Translations under genes and position numbers: made by a program
Shown here: positions 35,646 to 45,042 of the stretch, in pieces
Layout of the letters: each line of letters begins with the position of its first letter
How positions within the stretch are numbered: the first letter of the stretch is position 1
Origin: Gracilibacillus ureilyticus
GTDB taxonomy: Bacteria; Bacillota; Bacilli; Bacillales; Amphibacillaceae
Assembly (NCBI RefSeq): GCF_900111195.1
Contig: NZ_FOGL01000002.1
Coordinates: 186,001 to 250,000 of the forward strand
Direction: 5' to 3'
DNA: 64,000 bases
The notes under the pieces: generated by a model
The model's input: only the letters and a program-made list of their open reading frames with translations
Told to the model about the DNA's origin: nothing
Database searches by the model: none

Positions 35646-36601
35646 TATTCATCACCTCGCTTGAAAGTACCTGTAAGTAGTAAATTAATTATACTAATAA
35701 CAAAAATGATCAACATCAGGACAACACCGATTGCAGAACCGAATCCCATATCATTTTGTCCAATACCCTGTTGATAGATATAACCTACTACTGTTAAACC
35801 GATATTACCTGGTGAGCTGGTTTCCCAGAATACAAAACTTTCTTCAAACATTCTAAATCCGTTTATTATCGTTATCGTACTAACAAAAATAGTGATTGGC
35901 TTTAGATGAGGAATGGTAATATATCTTAGTTTCTGAAAGGCATTCGCACCATCAATATCTGCCGCTTCATATAATTCACTTGAAATGTTCTGCAGCTGAG
36001 CAAGGAAGTAAAGTACATTAACGCCTATCCAGCGCCAAGAAGCTAAAATTACCATTAAAAACATGGCTGACCATGCATTATAGCGCCAATCTATTGGCTC
36101 CAAACCTAAAAAAGTAACAATTTGATTTGATACAGAGGAATCTGCTTCACTAAACATTAACCTAAAGATCATACCACCAACAATAGTTGAAGTTAATGCC
36201 GGTATAAATATAGAGGCTCTAAAAAAGGTTTTAAATTTTACAAATTTAGAGTTTAATAAAATTGCTAACAGCATTGGGATGATCGTTAAGATTAATACAG
36301 TCAAAATCACATAAATGGTTGTATTGGATAATGCTTTATAGAAGTTAGGATTTAGCACCCGTTCATAATTTCTAAGTCCAATAAACTCTACTTGACCCGG
36401 CAAAATACTCTGAAAACTCATGATGATCCCGTGAATAGCCGGGTATAAGGTTAAAACTAAGAAGGAAAGAATAAACGGTGAAACAAAAATATATGGCACT
36501 ACGTTCTTTGAATTTAGAAATGTTAAGAACTTATTAGGTTCTTTATAACTTTTATCTTGTACACTTGCGCTGGTGTTAGATTCCTGATTTGGAGAGGACA
36601 C
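35645..36601 (-). CDS. araP: Arabinose/arabino-oligosaccharide ABC importer permease, MalF type (AraP)
   Basis: 318 residues with a polar N-terminus (about 1-30) and six helices; EAA loop ELYEAADIDGANAFQKLRYI. FLTFLNSKNVVPYIFVSPFI and FVFWETSSPGNIGLTVVGYIYQQGI are shared almost unchanged with the paralogue at 50867. GTG start at 36601 behind AAAAGGAGG. It pairs with AraQ, and gene order araN-araP-araQ equals that of B. subtilis. Confidence 0.9.
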   Translation of the reverse strand: MSSPNQESNTSASVQDKSYKEPNKFLTFLNSKNVVPYIFVSPFILSFLVLTLYPAIHGIIMSFQSILPGQVEFIGLRNYERVLNPNFYKALSNTTIYVILTVLILTIIPMLLAILLNSKFVKFKTFFRASIFIPALTSTIVGGMIFRLMFSEADSSVSNQIVTFLGLEPIDWRYNAWSAMFLMVILASWRWIGVNVLYFLAQLQNISSELYEAADIDGANAFQKLRYITIPHLKPITIFVSTITIINGFRMFEESFVFWETSSPGNIGLTVVGYIYQQGIGQNDMGFGSAIGVVLMLIIFVISIINLLLTGTFKRGDE

Positions 36602-36626
36602 CGTAATACCTCCTTTTGATTTATTT

Positions 36627-36667
36627 AATTAGGAGACAGGTATGTTTAAGTACTCTGTCTCCTAATT
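36627..36667 (-). terminator. Intercistronic stem-loop between araN and araP
   Basis: AATTAGGAGACAG and CTGTCTCCTAATT form a perfect 13-base stem in the araN-araP gap. There is no U run on the minus strand, so it probably stabilises the araN end of the message rather than stopping transcription. Confidence 0.7.
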
Positions 36668-36691
36668 TTAAAGTAATCTAGTAAGTTGTTT

Positions 36692-38029
36692 TTACTCCAT
36701 TTGTGATCTTACAGCTTCAGCTGCTTGTTCAAGAGCTTCTTGTGGAGTTTGAGAATTATTTCTCAGGGTTTGCTGTGTTACATTAGTGTGATACTCACTT
36801 ATGACATCTGGTGTATATTCCGTAAAGTTTAATGCGTTGATATCATCCTTTATTTCCAGAAGCATGTCGAAGATACCGTCTCCAAAGTATTGATAGTACT
36901 TGTTATCTTCTCTTACTTCTTCACTTTCCCATGTATCCCAGCGAGGAGGATCGAAACCTAATACAGTCCATAGTTTAATATTTCCTTCTTCACTTAACTT
37001 CGCGTAAGCTAAAAATTCTTTTGCTAACTCTACATCTTCTGCCTGATTTGTTACAACAGTACCTGTACCACCCATCCCTGCAGAACGGTTACCGCCTTCT
37101 TCCCAAGCTGGTAGAGGGCGAATAGCAATTTTGCCTTCTAAGTCTGGCATATTATCTAAGAACCTGCCCATATACCATAATGGTGCTAAAATAGATGCTG
37201 CTCCACCATCTGAGAAATAACCGTAAAACTCCTCGGATTGATTCATTCCTCCTGGTGTTACTTCAGCAATTTTATGTTCGTATATAACGTCTTGTAAAAA
37301 TTGTAACGTTTCCACATTTGTTTCATTATCAAGAATTAATTCTCCATTCTCATCAAAAGCATCTGAACCTTGTTGGGAAATCATTGGCCACATGTCCATT
37401 AACCAGTCTTCTGTACCAACATTCCACATCATTGAGTCAGTATTCTCCACAACTTTTTTCCCTGCTGCTACGAAATCATCCCATGTTTGGATAGAATCTA
37501 TATCCACGCCAGCCTGATCCATAATTTCTGTATTATAGAACATTACTGTCGCACCAACATGTGTTGGGACTCCATAATAATTTCCATCTTTTGCATAGTT
37601 CTCAAACCTAGAGGTTACTGCTTTGTCCAATACAGGTTCAACATACTCATTCAATGGCTCCAACTGAATGTCGCCTTGTAAGTAGTTAGGGAACTGTCCA
37701 ATTTCGATATCCACAATGTCCGGACCACCTTGTCCAGATTGAACAGCTAACAATAAGTTATTGTGCATTTGTTCGAATGGATAAGTCTCTGCAACTAATT
37801 TAATAGGACGGTCTGGATTCTCCTCATTCCATCTTTCTGCTGCATCTCTGTATAGATCCACGTGTTGTCCAACAAATGTCCAAAACGTAAGTTCTGTTGC
37901 ACCCTCGATGTCCTCACCGATAATTTCTGTTTCTTCTGCTTCACTGGAAGTGTCTCCACCCCCGCCTCCGCAAGCTGCTAGGATAATTGACAATAAACCT
38001 AAGAAGAAAATAAATAAACCTTTTTTCAT
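36692..38029 (-). CDS. araN: Arabinose/arabino-oligosaccharide-binding lipoprotein (AraN)
   Basis: 445 residues: signal peptide with lipobox LAAC, Gly-rich spacer, then a CUT1 extracellular binding protein. Many blocks match B. subtilis AraN: ELTFWTFVGQHVDLY, EENPDRPIKL, YPFEQMHNNLLLAVQSG, THVGATVMFYN, RSAGMGGTGTVVTNQ, KLWTVLGFDPPRWD. AraN binds alpha-1,5-arabino-oligosaccharides and arabinose. AGGAGGT lies eight bases before ATG 38029. Its promoter region has a cre-like site and a variant AraR site. A paralogue, about 60% identical by eye, is encoded at 53311. Confidence 0.92.
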   Translation of the reverse strand: MKKGLFIFFLGLLSIILAACGGGGGDTSSEAEETEIIGEDIEGATELTFWTFVGQHVDLYRDAAERWNEENPDRPIKLVAETYPFEQMHNNLLLAVQSGQGGPDIVDIEIGQFPNYLQGDIQLEPLNEYVEPVLDKAVTSRFENYAKDGNYYGVPTHVGATVMFYNTEIMDQAGVDIDSIQTWDDFVAAGKKVVENTDSMMWNVGTEDWLMDMWPMISQQGSDAFDENGELILDNETNVETLQFLQDVIYEHKIAEVTPGGMNQSEEFYGYFSDGGAASILAPLWYMGRFLDNMPDLEGKIAIRPLPAWEEGGNRSAGMGGTGTVVTNQAEDVELAKEFLAYAKLSEEGNIKLWTVLGFDPPRWDTWESEEVREDNKYYQYFGDGIFDMLLEIKDDINALNFTEYTPDVISEYHTNVTQQTLRNNSQTPQEALEQAAEAVRSQME

Positions 38030-38051
38030 AGTAACTACCTCCTAAATGATT

Positions 38052-38066
38052 TTGAAACGCTTTCAA
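38052..38066 (-). promoter_or_regulatory. cre-like site in front of araN
   Basis: TTGAAACGCTTTCAA reads TTGAAAGCGTTTCAA on the araN strand. This is close to the CcpA site TGWAANCGNTNWCA but one base short in the right half. Lies 23-37 bases before the araN start. Confidence 0.5.
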
Positions 38067-38195
38067 GTGGTGGATAAAAATAATCTTTAACTATCAAGCA
38101 AGACAGAATAAAGAATGGAGTGAACACCTAGTTGTCAGTAAAAGCCTAACATGGCATTATTTACTTGTCAATAACTAACCATTGAATTTCCGCTC

Positions 38196-38211
38196 ATTTA
38201 TACGTATATGC
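38196..38211 (-). promoter_or_regulatory. Variant AraR-like operator upstream of araN
   Basis: On the araN strand the site reads GCATATACGTATAAAT: 11/16 to the AraR consensus, with the core TACGTATA in place of TACGTACA. The same variant core is found before the second araP copy (50765). Confidence 0.5.
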
Positions 38212-38531
38212 AATATCTATGTATTTCAAAATGGTATGATAGATATTTTTGTTTATTAAAAAGGTATATTTTGAGTTGTTGGGCTGTTAAGATTAACTTT
38301 AATGTAAATTAAGCTATTGAAGATTGATTCAGAGATAAAATAAGAAATTCAGTTATGGTAAGTCAACACCAAAACTCCCATCGACACTGAATTTATCTTT
38401 CTTTTGAGTAAAGTTACCAATATTCATTAATGTTTACGGTCCTTTACCGTCAATATATCTTTTTACATCGATTACTTCTTTCTGCTTCTGTAACAGGAAT
38501 GATTAACCTATTGTAAAATAGACATAATTAA

Positions 38532-38553
38532 TATAATATTAGTACGTACGAAT
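38532..38553 (+). promoter_or_regulatory. AraR operator at the promoter of araR copy 2
   Basis: ATTAGTACGTACGAAT (38538-38553) matches 14/16 of the AraR consensus and starts directly after a TATAAT -10 (38532-38537), so binding would block the start point. A TTGTAA at 38511 is a weakly spaced -35. This implies auto- or cross-repression of araR copy 2. Confidence 0.75.
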
Positions 38554-38716
38554 TCCGGAAGTGCATTTTTAAAAAATAAAAAAAGCAGAAGGCAATCTTA
38601 CCAGATTCTATTTGCTCTTTTGGAAACGATAACAAATACTAGTATATAGTTTATTCAATTAATTAAGTAAGTTCTTAGCATATTAAAAAAAGCAGAGAAA
38701 AGAAGGGGAGGCAGCC

Positions 38717-39844
38717 ATGGGATATTCTGAAGCTAAATACAAAAAAATAAAGCAGTCGATCAAAACAAATATATTAAAAGGACTGATTACCACAAATGAA
38801 AAAATCAGTTCCGAAAGTCAATTGATGAAGGAATTTAAAGTTAGCCGGCATACAGTAAGGTTAGCTATAGGAGAGCTTGTGAATGAAGGGTGGTTATATC
38901 GCGAACAGGGAGCGGGGACTTTTTGTGCAGACAGGAGAGAATCAAATCTCTCAAGTATAAATGAAAATAACAAAAATATCGCAATTGTTACAACTTTTAT
39001 TTCAGAGTATATCTTTCCTACTATAATAAGAGGCGCGGAAAGTTATCTGAGTGAACATGGATATAATGTGAGTATTTTCAATACGAACAATCAGTACAAC
39101 CAGGAAGAGAAAATTTTAACTCAAATTCTATCAAGTAATTATGCAGGTGTAATAATTGAACCTACACACAGTGCATCTGCCAATCCAAACTTGAAATATT
39201 ACTTGAACATGGAAAAAGAAAAAATCCCATATGTAATGATAAACGCAATGTATGAAGAGTTAGAACCGGTTAGCTTCTCCTTAGACGATGTAAAGGGAGG
39301 ATTTCTTCAAACCAAACATCTAATTGATTTAGGGCACAGGGACATTGTATGTATATATAAGACGGATGATGCACAAGGGCAAAATCGCTTAAAAGGCTAT
39401 ATTAAAGCCCACCGAGAATGCAATCTGCGGTTGAATCCGAAAAATATCATTACATATCAAACGGAAAATGAACATTCGAAACCGATTGATGATTTAAAAG
39501 AACTATTAAAAGTGAAAGCTGACTGCCCGACAGCGGTAGTATGCTATAATGACCAACTAGTTTTAAGATTGCTGGATTTCGTAAGAGAGGAAGGAATAAA
39601 GGTACCTGAACACTTATCTTTTGTTGGTTATGATGATTCCCTGCTTGCTGAATTATCAGAGGTAAAGCTTACCTCTGTCATCCATCCGAAGAGTGAGCTG
39701 GGACGAGATGCAGCTAGAGCCATTATTCGATTGATTCAGAAAAATAATCAAATAGACCCAGGTGAAGATCTTTCGAAGTTGTATGAACCACAATTAAAAA
39801 TTCGTCACTCAACTGCACCAATTGATAAAGATTTAGCTATTTAG
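38717..39844 (+). CDS. AraR repressor, copy 2 (GntR-LacI chimera)
   Basis: 375 residues with the same layout as copy 1: winged helix (KISSESQLMKEFKVSRHTVRLAIGELVNEGW) and LacI-type sugar domain (ISEYIFPTIIRGAESYLSEHGY, PTAVVCYNDQL, HLSFVGYDDS). The recognition helix SRHTVRLAIG is identical to copy 1, while the ligand domain differs more, for example around 120-140 and 215-245. That suggests related operators but possibly different inducers. GGGGAGG precedes ATG 38717. It has a strong AraR operator in its promoter, whereas copy 1 does not. Confidence 0.9.
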   Translation: MGYSEAKYKKIKQSIKTNILKGLITTNEKISSESQLMKEFKVSRHTVRLAIGELVNEGWLYREQGAGTFCADRRESNLSSINENNKNIAIVTTFISEYIFPTIIRGAESYLSEHGYNVSIFNTNNQYNQEEKILTQILSSNYAGVIIEPTHSASANPNLKYYLNMEKEKIPYVMINAMYEELEPVSFSLDDVKGGFLQTKHLIDLGHRDIVCIYKTDDAQGQNRLKGYIKAHRECNLRLNPKNIITYQTENEHSKPIDDLKELLKVKADCPTAVVCYNDQLVLRLLDFVREEGIKVPEHLSFVGYDDSLLAELSEVKLTSVIHPKSELGRDAARAIIRLIQKNNQIDPGEDLSKLYEPQLKIRHSTAPIDKDLAI

Positions 39845-39940
39845 TTGTATAATTTTGGGTATCATTAATGAAAGCGTTGTAGAAATCCAAAAAAAACAAA
39901 TCATTACAGATAAGAAATTAACATAATAGTTAATTAAAAA

Positions 39941-39976
39941 AACAGCAGGCATTTTGCTTCTAAAATGCCTGCTGTT
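39941..39976. terminator. Strong stem-loop after araR copy 2
   Basis: AACAGCAGGCATTTT pairs perfectly with AAAATGCCTGCTGTT over a six-base loop. The T run is on the minus strand, so it is a weak intrinsic terminator for araR2 transcripts but could still end them. Confidence 0.7.
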
Positions 39977-40082
39977 ACTGATTTACCGTAATTTACTTAA
40001 AAAGGAATATATCCTCATCCGCTAGGGTATTCCGTTGTTATAAAATATTTTTATTAATTAAAGAACTTGTTTGAAAATTCTC

Positions 40083-40111
40083 TTGACATGTACGAACAAC
40101 TATAATATATT
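40083..40111 (+). promoter_or_regulatory. Promoter with AraR-like operator for importer-arabinanase operon
   Basis: TTGACA (40083-40088), 17 bases, TATATT (40106-40111). Between them ACATGTACGAACAACT (40086-40101) matches the AraR consensus at 12/16. It controls the operon starting at 40235. Confidence 0.65.
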
Positions 40112-40234
40112 AATACATGTAAGGTCATTCAATAAGTTAGACAAGCTTATTAAAGCGCTTTATAAAAACGCTTTCTATCATTATAGAGTGACTATTACAC
40201 CAAAAAAATATATATTTTCGGGGGTTGAGACATA

Positions 40235-41596
40235 ATGAGAAAGTCCTATGCACTATTGGTAATGCTTCTTTCAGCTATGTTAGTATTAAGTGCTTGTGCA
40301 GGTGGCGGCAGCAGCTCAGGTGATAAAGGCGAAGCAGCAGAAGACGGAACAAAAGAATTAACGTTTATGTTTAGAGGTGGAACAGCAGAAGAGGAAGCAT
40401 ACCAGAAAGCAATTGATCAATTTGAAGCAGATAACGAAGGCGTAAAAGTAAACATGATCGTAACAGCTGCTGATCAGTATTCAACAAAACTAAAAGCAGC
40501 GATCACAGGTAATCAAGTGCCTGACGTGTTCTATATTGAACCAGGACAATTGAGATCATATGTTCACAGTAACATTTTATTAGACTTAACGGAATATATC
40601 GAAAACAATGACAACATAAATTTAGATAATATTTGGCAATATGGTGTAGACAGCTATCGTTTCGATGGTGAAACACAAGGTCAAGGCGCGATTTATGCTA
40701 TGCCAAAAGACGTTGGTCCATTCTCGCTTGGATACAACAAAACAATGTTTGAAGAAGCAGGTCTAGAATTGCCGGATGAAGACGTTCCAATGACATGGGA
40801 TGAGTTTATTGAAGCAAATCAGGCGTTAACAAAAGATACTGATGGCGACGGTGAAATTGACCAGTACGGTACAGGGTTTAACGTTAACTGGGTATTACAA
40901 TCATTTGTCTGGAGTAATGGAGGATCATTCATTGATGAAACTCAAACAAAAGTTACTGTAGATACTCCGGAATTTGCGGAAGCTTTACAATGGTTTGCAG
41001 ATCACCAGAATGTATATGAAATTACACCATCTATTGAAGATGCACAAACATTAGATACTTATCAGCGCTGGATGCAAGGTCAATTAGCATTCTTCCCTGT
41101 AGCACCATGGGATTTAGCGACATTTGATACAGAATTGGATTTTGAATATGATGTTATTCCATATCCTGCAGGTAAAACTGGAGAATCAGCTACATGGATC
41201 GGTACTTTAGGGATTGGTGTTGCACAATCTTCAGAATATCCAGAGTTAGCGACAGAGTTAGTATATTATTTAACAGCATCTGAAGAAGGACAGCAAGCAT
41301 TAGTTGATGCACGTATCCAGATTCCTAACTTAATTGATATGGCGCAAGAGTGGGCAGCTGATGAATCAATGGCTCCTGCAAACAAAGAAGAATACTTACA
41401 AATTATCGAAGATTATGGCCGTGCTTTACCAGCTAACAACACTTATAATGCAGAATGGTACGATTACTTCTTTACAAATGTACAGCCTGTATTAGATGGT
41501 GATATTACGGCAGCTGAGTATGTAGAACAAGTTCAGCCTAAAATGCAAGAATACCTTGATAACGCAAGAGAATTAGAAGAACAATCTAAACAGTAA
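40235..41596 (+). CDS. CUT1 sugar ABC importer, substrate-binding lipoprotein (probable arabino-oligosaccharide, AbnE-like)
   Basis: 453 residues: signal peptide with lipobox LSAC, Gly/Ser spacer, and an SBP_bac_1 fold ([68 protein letters not shown]). It is not closely similar to AraN. Linkage to two permeases and an intracellular GH43 arabinanase, plus the AraR-like operator, points to arabino-oligosaccharides. Geobacillus AbnEFJ is a comparable arrangement. Substrate is inference from context. Confidence 0.82.
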   Translation: MRKSYALLVMLLSAMLVLSACAGGGSSSGDKGEAAEDGTKELTFMFRGGTAEEEAYQKAIDQFEADNEGVKVNMIVTAADQYSTKLKAAITGNQVPDVFYIEPGQLRSYVHSNILLDLTEYIENNDNINLDNIWQYGVDSYRFDGETQGQGAIYAMPKDVGPFSLGYNKTMFEEAGLELPDEDVPMTWDEFIEANQALTKDTDGDGEIDQYGTGFNVNWVLQSFVWSNGGSFIDETQTKVTVDTPEFAEALQWFADHQNVYEITPSIEDAQTLDTYQRWMQGQLAFFPVAPWDLATFDTELDFEYDVIPYPAGKTGESATWIGTLGIGVAQSSEYPELATELVYYLTASEEGQQALVDARIQIPNLIDMAQEWAADESMAPANKEEYLQIIEDYGRALPANNTYNAEWYDYFFTNVQPVLDGDITAAEYVEQVQPKMQEYLDNARELEEQSKQ

Positions 41597-41615
41597 AATT
41601 TAAATCAATTTTAAT

Positions 41616-41660
41616 AAGGGAGGTATTACCTTTCTGAGAATGTCAGGTACTATCTCCTTT
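41616..41660 (+). terminator. Intercistronic stem-loop after the binding-protein gene
   Basis: AAGGGAGGTA (41616-41625) pairs with TATCTCCTTT (41651-41660) with two G-U pairs, and TACCT/AGGTA extends it inward. Followed by CCTTTATCTT. Likely reduces downstream expression relative to the binding protein. Confidence 0.65.
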
Positions 41661-41804
41661 CCTTTATCTTGATAGTTTGTCCACTTACATGGCTTTAAGC
41701 AAATCATCTATGTATGCCATGAGTGTACAAAGAAGATTTGCTTAATTCCAAGTAAAATATTACACCAGTTTTGGTGATTGAATGAATTCGAGGTGAAAAT
41801 ACTA

Positions 41805-42734
41805 ATGGCAACAAAGGCAGAAGCATTACAAGTAAATAAGAAAAAAGCGAAGAAGTCGAAACTTTACCAGAAAGAATCAAGAGCAGCACTATTATTTATC
41901 CTGGCACCATTAGTAGGATATTTAATCTTTACTTTGTATCCATTTCTCTTTTCAATTTACGCTTCCTTTACTAACTGGAATGGTTTAGGAACGATGAATT
42001 TTATTGGATTGACTAACTATACAAGGTTATTTTCAGATGATTATTTTATAAGTTCTTTATTCAATACATTCTTTATGATGATTGGTATACCGATTGGTTT
42101 ACTGATTTCGCTGTTACTTGCTATGGGATTGAATAGAGGTATACCAGGTACAACGACTTTCCGTGTCATTTATTATATCCCGGTAGTTTCATCACTTGCA
42201 GCAATTTCTGTATTGTGGCAATGGGCATATAATGGAGATTACGGTTTAGTAAACCAATTTTTAGCTTTAATCGGAATAGATGGTCCAAACTGGCTGCAAA
42301 ATACATCAACAGTTAAACCTGCCCTAATCATTATGACAATATGGAAAGGGTTAGGATATTCCATGTTACTTTATTTGGCAGCATTGCAAAGTGTACCGAA
42401 AATGTATTACGAGGCTGCTGATTTAGACGGTGCAAACAGTTTCCAGCAGTTTAGACACATTACGTGGCCTATGGTAAAACCAGTTACATTCTTCCTTGTA
42501 ATTACAAATATCATTAACGGTGCTCAAATGTTTACAGAGATTAATATTATGACACCTACAGGCGGGCCGGAATACAGCTCGGCAACAGTTGTATTCTATA
42601 TTTGGCAAAAAGCATTTGATAACCTGCAAATGGGATATGCATCCGCATTATCTGTAGTACTGGGAATCATTATCTTTATTGTTACACTAGTTCAATTTAA
42701 ACTGAATGATAAATCATCCTTTGAAATAGATTAA
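41805..42734 (+). CDS. CUT1 sugar ABC importer permease, MalF type
   Basis: 309 residues from ATG 41805, seven bases or so after GAGGTGAAA; an ATG at 41778 in the same frame has no binding site. Lys-rich cytoplasmic N-terminus, six helices, EAA loop YEAADLDGANSFQQFRHITWP. Partner of the MalG-type permease that follows 41 bases downstream. Part of the importer for the oligosaccharide cut by the GH43 enzyme at 43688. Confidence 0.88.
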   Translation: MATKAEALQVNKKKAKKSKLYQKESRAALLFILAPLVGYLIFTLYPFLFSIYASFTNWNGLGTMNFIGLTNYTRLFSDDYFISSLFNTFFMMIGIPIGLLISLLLAMGLNRGIPGTTTFRVIYYIPVVSSLAAISVLWQWAYNGDYGLVNQFLALIGIDGPNWLQNTSTVKPALIIMTIWKGLGYSMLLYLAALQSVPKMYYEAADLDGANSFQQFRHITWPMVKPVTFFLVITNIINGAQMFTEINIMTPTGGPEYSSATVVFYIWQKAFDNLQMGYASALSVVLGIIIFIVTLVQFKLNDKSSFEID

Positions 42735-42775
42735 TAGTTTATTTCAGCAATTATTGAAAAATCGAGGTGAGAATA

Positions 42776-43618
42776 TTGTCACAAATCAGAAAAAAGAAAA
42801 TAGCCGACAGCGTTATATTTGTTGCATTGTCAGCAGGTGCGGTATTCATGATTGCACCGTTGCTGTGGATGCTATCAACATCCGTAAAACAGAAATCAGA
42901 TGTATTTGCTCTTCCGCCAGTGTGGATTCCGAACGAGTTTGATTTTTCGAAATATGCAGAGATATGGACAGCAGGTCCTCTGTTATCAGGTATACAAAAC
43001 AGTTTAATTATATCTTTATCAGTTACAATTGTAGGTTCATTCACCTCAAGTTTAGCAGCATTTGCATTTGCTAAATTGAGACTGAAAAACAAAAATGCTT
43101 TATTTCTATTATTACTATCGGCTATGATGATTCCGTATCCAAGTCTTATGATTCCACAGTTTTCCATGTTCGCAGGAGCTGGCTGGATTGATACACTGTT
43201 ACCCTTAATCATTCCGCCGATATTCGGTAATATAGTAATGGTCTTCTTCTTAAGACAATATTTAATTAATGTGCCAAATGCGGTAATAGAAGCAGCGAAA
43301 ATAGATGGAACATCCTTTTTCGGTATTTTCACAAAAATCATTTTCCCGCTAATCAAACCAGCGATTGCCGCACAGTTTATTCTATGGTTCATGGCTGTAT
43401 GGAATGATTATCTTGCACCGATTATTTATTTGAACTCGCCAGATAAATTAACGATACAGCTAGTTATCGCAAACTTTAATGCTACTTATGCAATACAAAC
43501 AGATTATCCGTTAATCATGGCGGCATCTATCATTGCATTGCTTCCAATGTTAATAGTTTTCTTGATCTTCCAAAAACAAATTATCGAGTCAATTGCTATT
43601 TCAGGTGTAAAAGGTTAA
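42776..43618 (+). CDS. CUT1 sugar ABC importer permease, MalG type
   Basis: 280 residues. GTG 42767 is inside the ribosome binding site GAGGTGA, so TTG 42776 is the better start (MSQIRKKKIADS). Six helices, EAA loop VIEAAKIDGTSFFGIFTKI, C-terminal SGVKG typical of MalG-type CUT1 permeases. A stem-loop and then the GH43 gene follow. Confidence 0.88.
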   Translation: MSQIRKKKIADSVIFVALSAGAVFMIAPLLWMLSTSVKQKSDVFALPPVWIPNEFDFSKYAEIWTAGPLLSGIQNSLIISLSVTIVGSFTSSLAAFAFAKLRLKNKNALFLLLLSAMMIPYPSLMIPQFSMFAGAGWIDTLLPLIIPPIFGNIVMVFFLRQYLINVPNAVIEAAKIDGTSFFGIFTKIIFPLIKPAIAAQFILWFMAVWNDYLAPIIYLNSPDKLTIQLVIANFNATYAIQTDYPLIMAASIIALLPMLIVFLIFQKQIIESIAISGVKG

Positions 43619-43624
43619 ATGTTC

Positions 43625-43655
43625 ATACTCTACTGTCATTATGGCAGTAGAGTAT
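43625..43655 (+). terminator. Intercistronic stem-loop before the GH43 gene
   Basis: ATACTCTACTG (43625-43635) pairs perfectly with CAGTAGAGTAT (43645-43655). It lies just after the permease stop; no long T run, so read-through into the GH43 gene is expected. Confidence 0.6.
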
Positions 43656-43687
43656 TCTTCGTAATAAATCGAAAAGGATGGGGAAAA

Positions 43688-44974
43688 GTGATAAACCAAA
43701 CTAATATACCAGAAGACGTGCTGTACAATGAGTCAATTATTGGAGATGAGGAGAAATGGACAACAAATAATGTTCATGATCCTGCTATTATAAAAGATGG
43801 TGAATGGTATTATGTTTTCTCAACAGATGCACAACATGGCGGTGTTTTTAAAGCGGGAATTCAAATAAGAAAATCAAAAGATTTAATTAACTGGCAATGG
43901 GTAGGAAGAGCTTTTGCTGAGGGGGTCCCGGAAACCGCAAAACAATGGACTGGTGCTAAAGGACTTTGGGCTCCGGAAATTGTGAAGTATGAAGGGGTAT
44001 ATTACATGTATTATGCTGCCAGTCAATTTGGTAAAACACAATCATTTATTGGGGTAGCTAAAAGTGATCATATTGAGGGACCTTATCAGGATCTTGGAGA
44101 GGTATATAAATCTGAGGAGGGTACAGACGGGCCAAATGCCATTGACCCTAACATAACATTTGACCGTGATGGTAAACCTTGGATGGTATATGGCTCATTT
44201 TTTGGTGGATTGTATGTAGCAGAAGTGGATCCTGAAACAGGAAAGTTTGTAAAACAAGGAAGAGGGACGTTGATTGCTAAACGGAATCATAGTGTGGACA
44301 GGGCTCTGGAAGGTCCTTATATTGTTTACAATCCAACATTTGATTATTTTTATTTATTTGTATCATATGATTCTTTGTTCTCTAACTACAATATCCGAAT
44401 TGCGCGTTCCAAAAATATAGAGGGTCCATATGAGGATTTTCGCGGAAATGTCATGACAGACCTTGAGAGTCCGCAATATGAAATTGGAACAAAAGTTTTA
44501 GGCGGGTACCGTTTTATGGATGGTGAAGGATGGGTAGCACCTGGGCATAACTCCATACTAACCGATAATGGCGATTACTATGTTTGTCACCATGTTCGCG
44601 CACCGAAAGATAAACGCTGGCATTACTTGCACATAAGAAAGATTGGATGGACAAGTGATGGATGGCCACTTGTATCGCCGGAAAGGTATGCAGGAGAAGA
44701 AAATCACTTAATAGAAGAAAACAGGTTATATGGTGAATGGGAATGGATACATGTTGATCAGTTAAATGACGGACAAGATGTTGCCAAAATGGTACAATTA
44801 GATAAGGACACATGGCAGCAGCAAAGTGCCGGCAACTGTTACACCATATTATTAAATGGCACGAAGTATGACGGTGTCGTAATGGAAAGCTGGGACTGGG
44901 AAAAATGGAAAAAGACAATTGTATATATGGGTAAAGACCAACAGGGAAATGTAGTCATTTCCAAAAAAGCCTGA
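43688..44974 (+). CDS. Intracellular GH43 endo-alpha-1,5-L-arabinanase-like enzyme (Abn2/AbnB type)
   Basis: 428 residues from GTG 43688, with AGGATGGGG just upstream; the ATG at 43619 abuts the permease stop, has no binding site and would encode the hairpin. GH43 five-bladed propeller with Asp31 in NNVHDPAI (base), Asp153 in NAIDPNI and Glu208 in LEGPYI (acid), plus APGHNS. Residues from about 345 form the extra beta domain of Abn2-type arabinanases. No signal peptide, so it would degrade imported arabino-oligosaccharides. Last enzyme of an importer operon before a DUF624 gene. Confidence 0.87.
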   Translation: MINQTNIPEDVLYNESIIGDEEKWTTNNVHDPAIIKDGEWYYVFSTDAQHGGVFKAGIQIRKSKDLINWQWVGRAFAEGVPETAKQWTGAKGLWAPEIVKYEGVYYMYYAASQFGKTQSFIGVAKSDHIEGPYQDLGEVYKSEEGTDGPNAIDPNITFDRDGKPWMVYGSFFGGLYVAEVDPETGKFVKQGRGTLIAKRNHSVDRALEGPYIVYNPTFDYFYLFVSYDSLFSNYNIRIARSKNIEGPYEDFRGNVMTDLESPQYEIGTKVLGGYRFMDGEGWVAPGHNSILTDNGDYYVCHHVRAPKDKRWHYLHIRKIGWTSDGWPLVSPERYAGEENHLIEENRLYGEWEWIHVDQLNDGQDVAKMVQLDKDTWQQQSAGNCYTILLNGTKYDGVVMESWDWEKWKKTIVYMGKDQQGNVVISKKA

Positions 44975-45042
44975 TACAGGTTCGTCTGCTTTCCGAAGCA
45001 TATTTCAAATCTAACTAATCGTGGAAAAAGGGGACAAGACAT

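Larger units (their letters stand above)
38030..38716. other. Divergent regulatory region between araN and araR copy 2
   Basis: 687 bases without a gene. From left: a cre-like site (38052-38066), a variant AraR site (38196-38211), a 9-base inverted repeat AAATTCAGT/ACTGAATTT with a 32-base loop (38345-38394), a short ACGGT/ACCGT inverted repeat (38436-38450), and a -10 TATAAT with an AraR operator (38532-38553). The two inverted repeats are not explained by the known operators. The region is longer than divergent control alone would need. Confidence 0.5.
39845..40234. other. Intergenic region before the arabino-oligosaccharide importer
   Basis: 390 bases. Contains a cre-like site TGAAAGCGTTGTAG (39869-39882, 12/14), a long perfect stem-loop (39941-39976), the promoter/operator at 40083-40111, and a further AAACGCTTTCTA cre-like half region (40162-40177). 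Confidence 0.5.

Noticed and set aside
42751-43392. 213-codon minus-strand frame
   Set aside because: Shadow of the MalG-type permease gene, which has motifs and a ribosome binding site.
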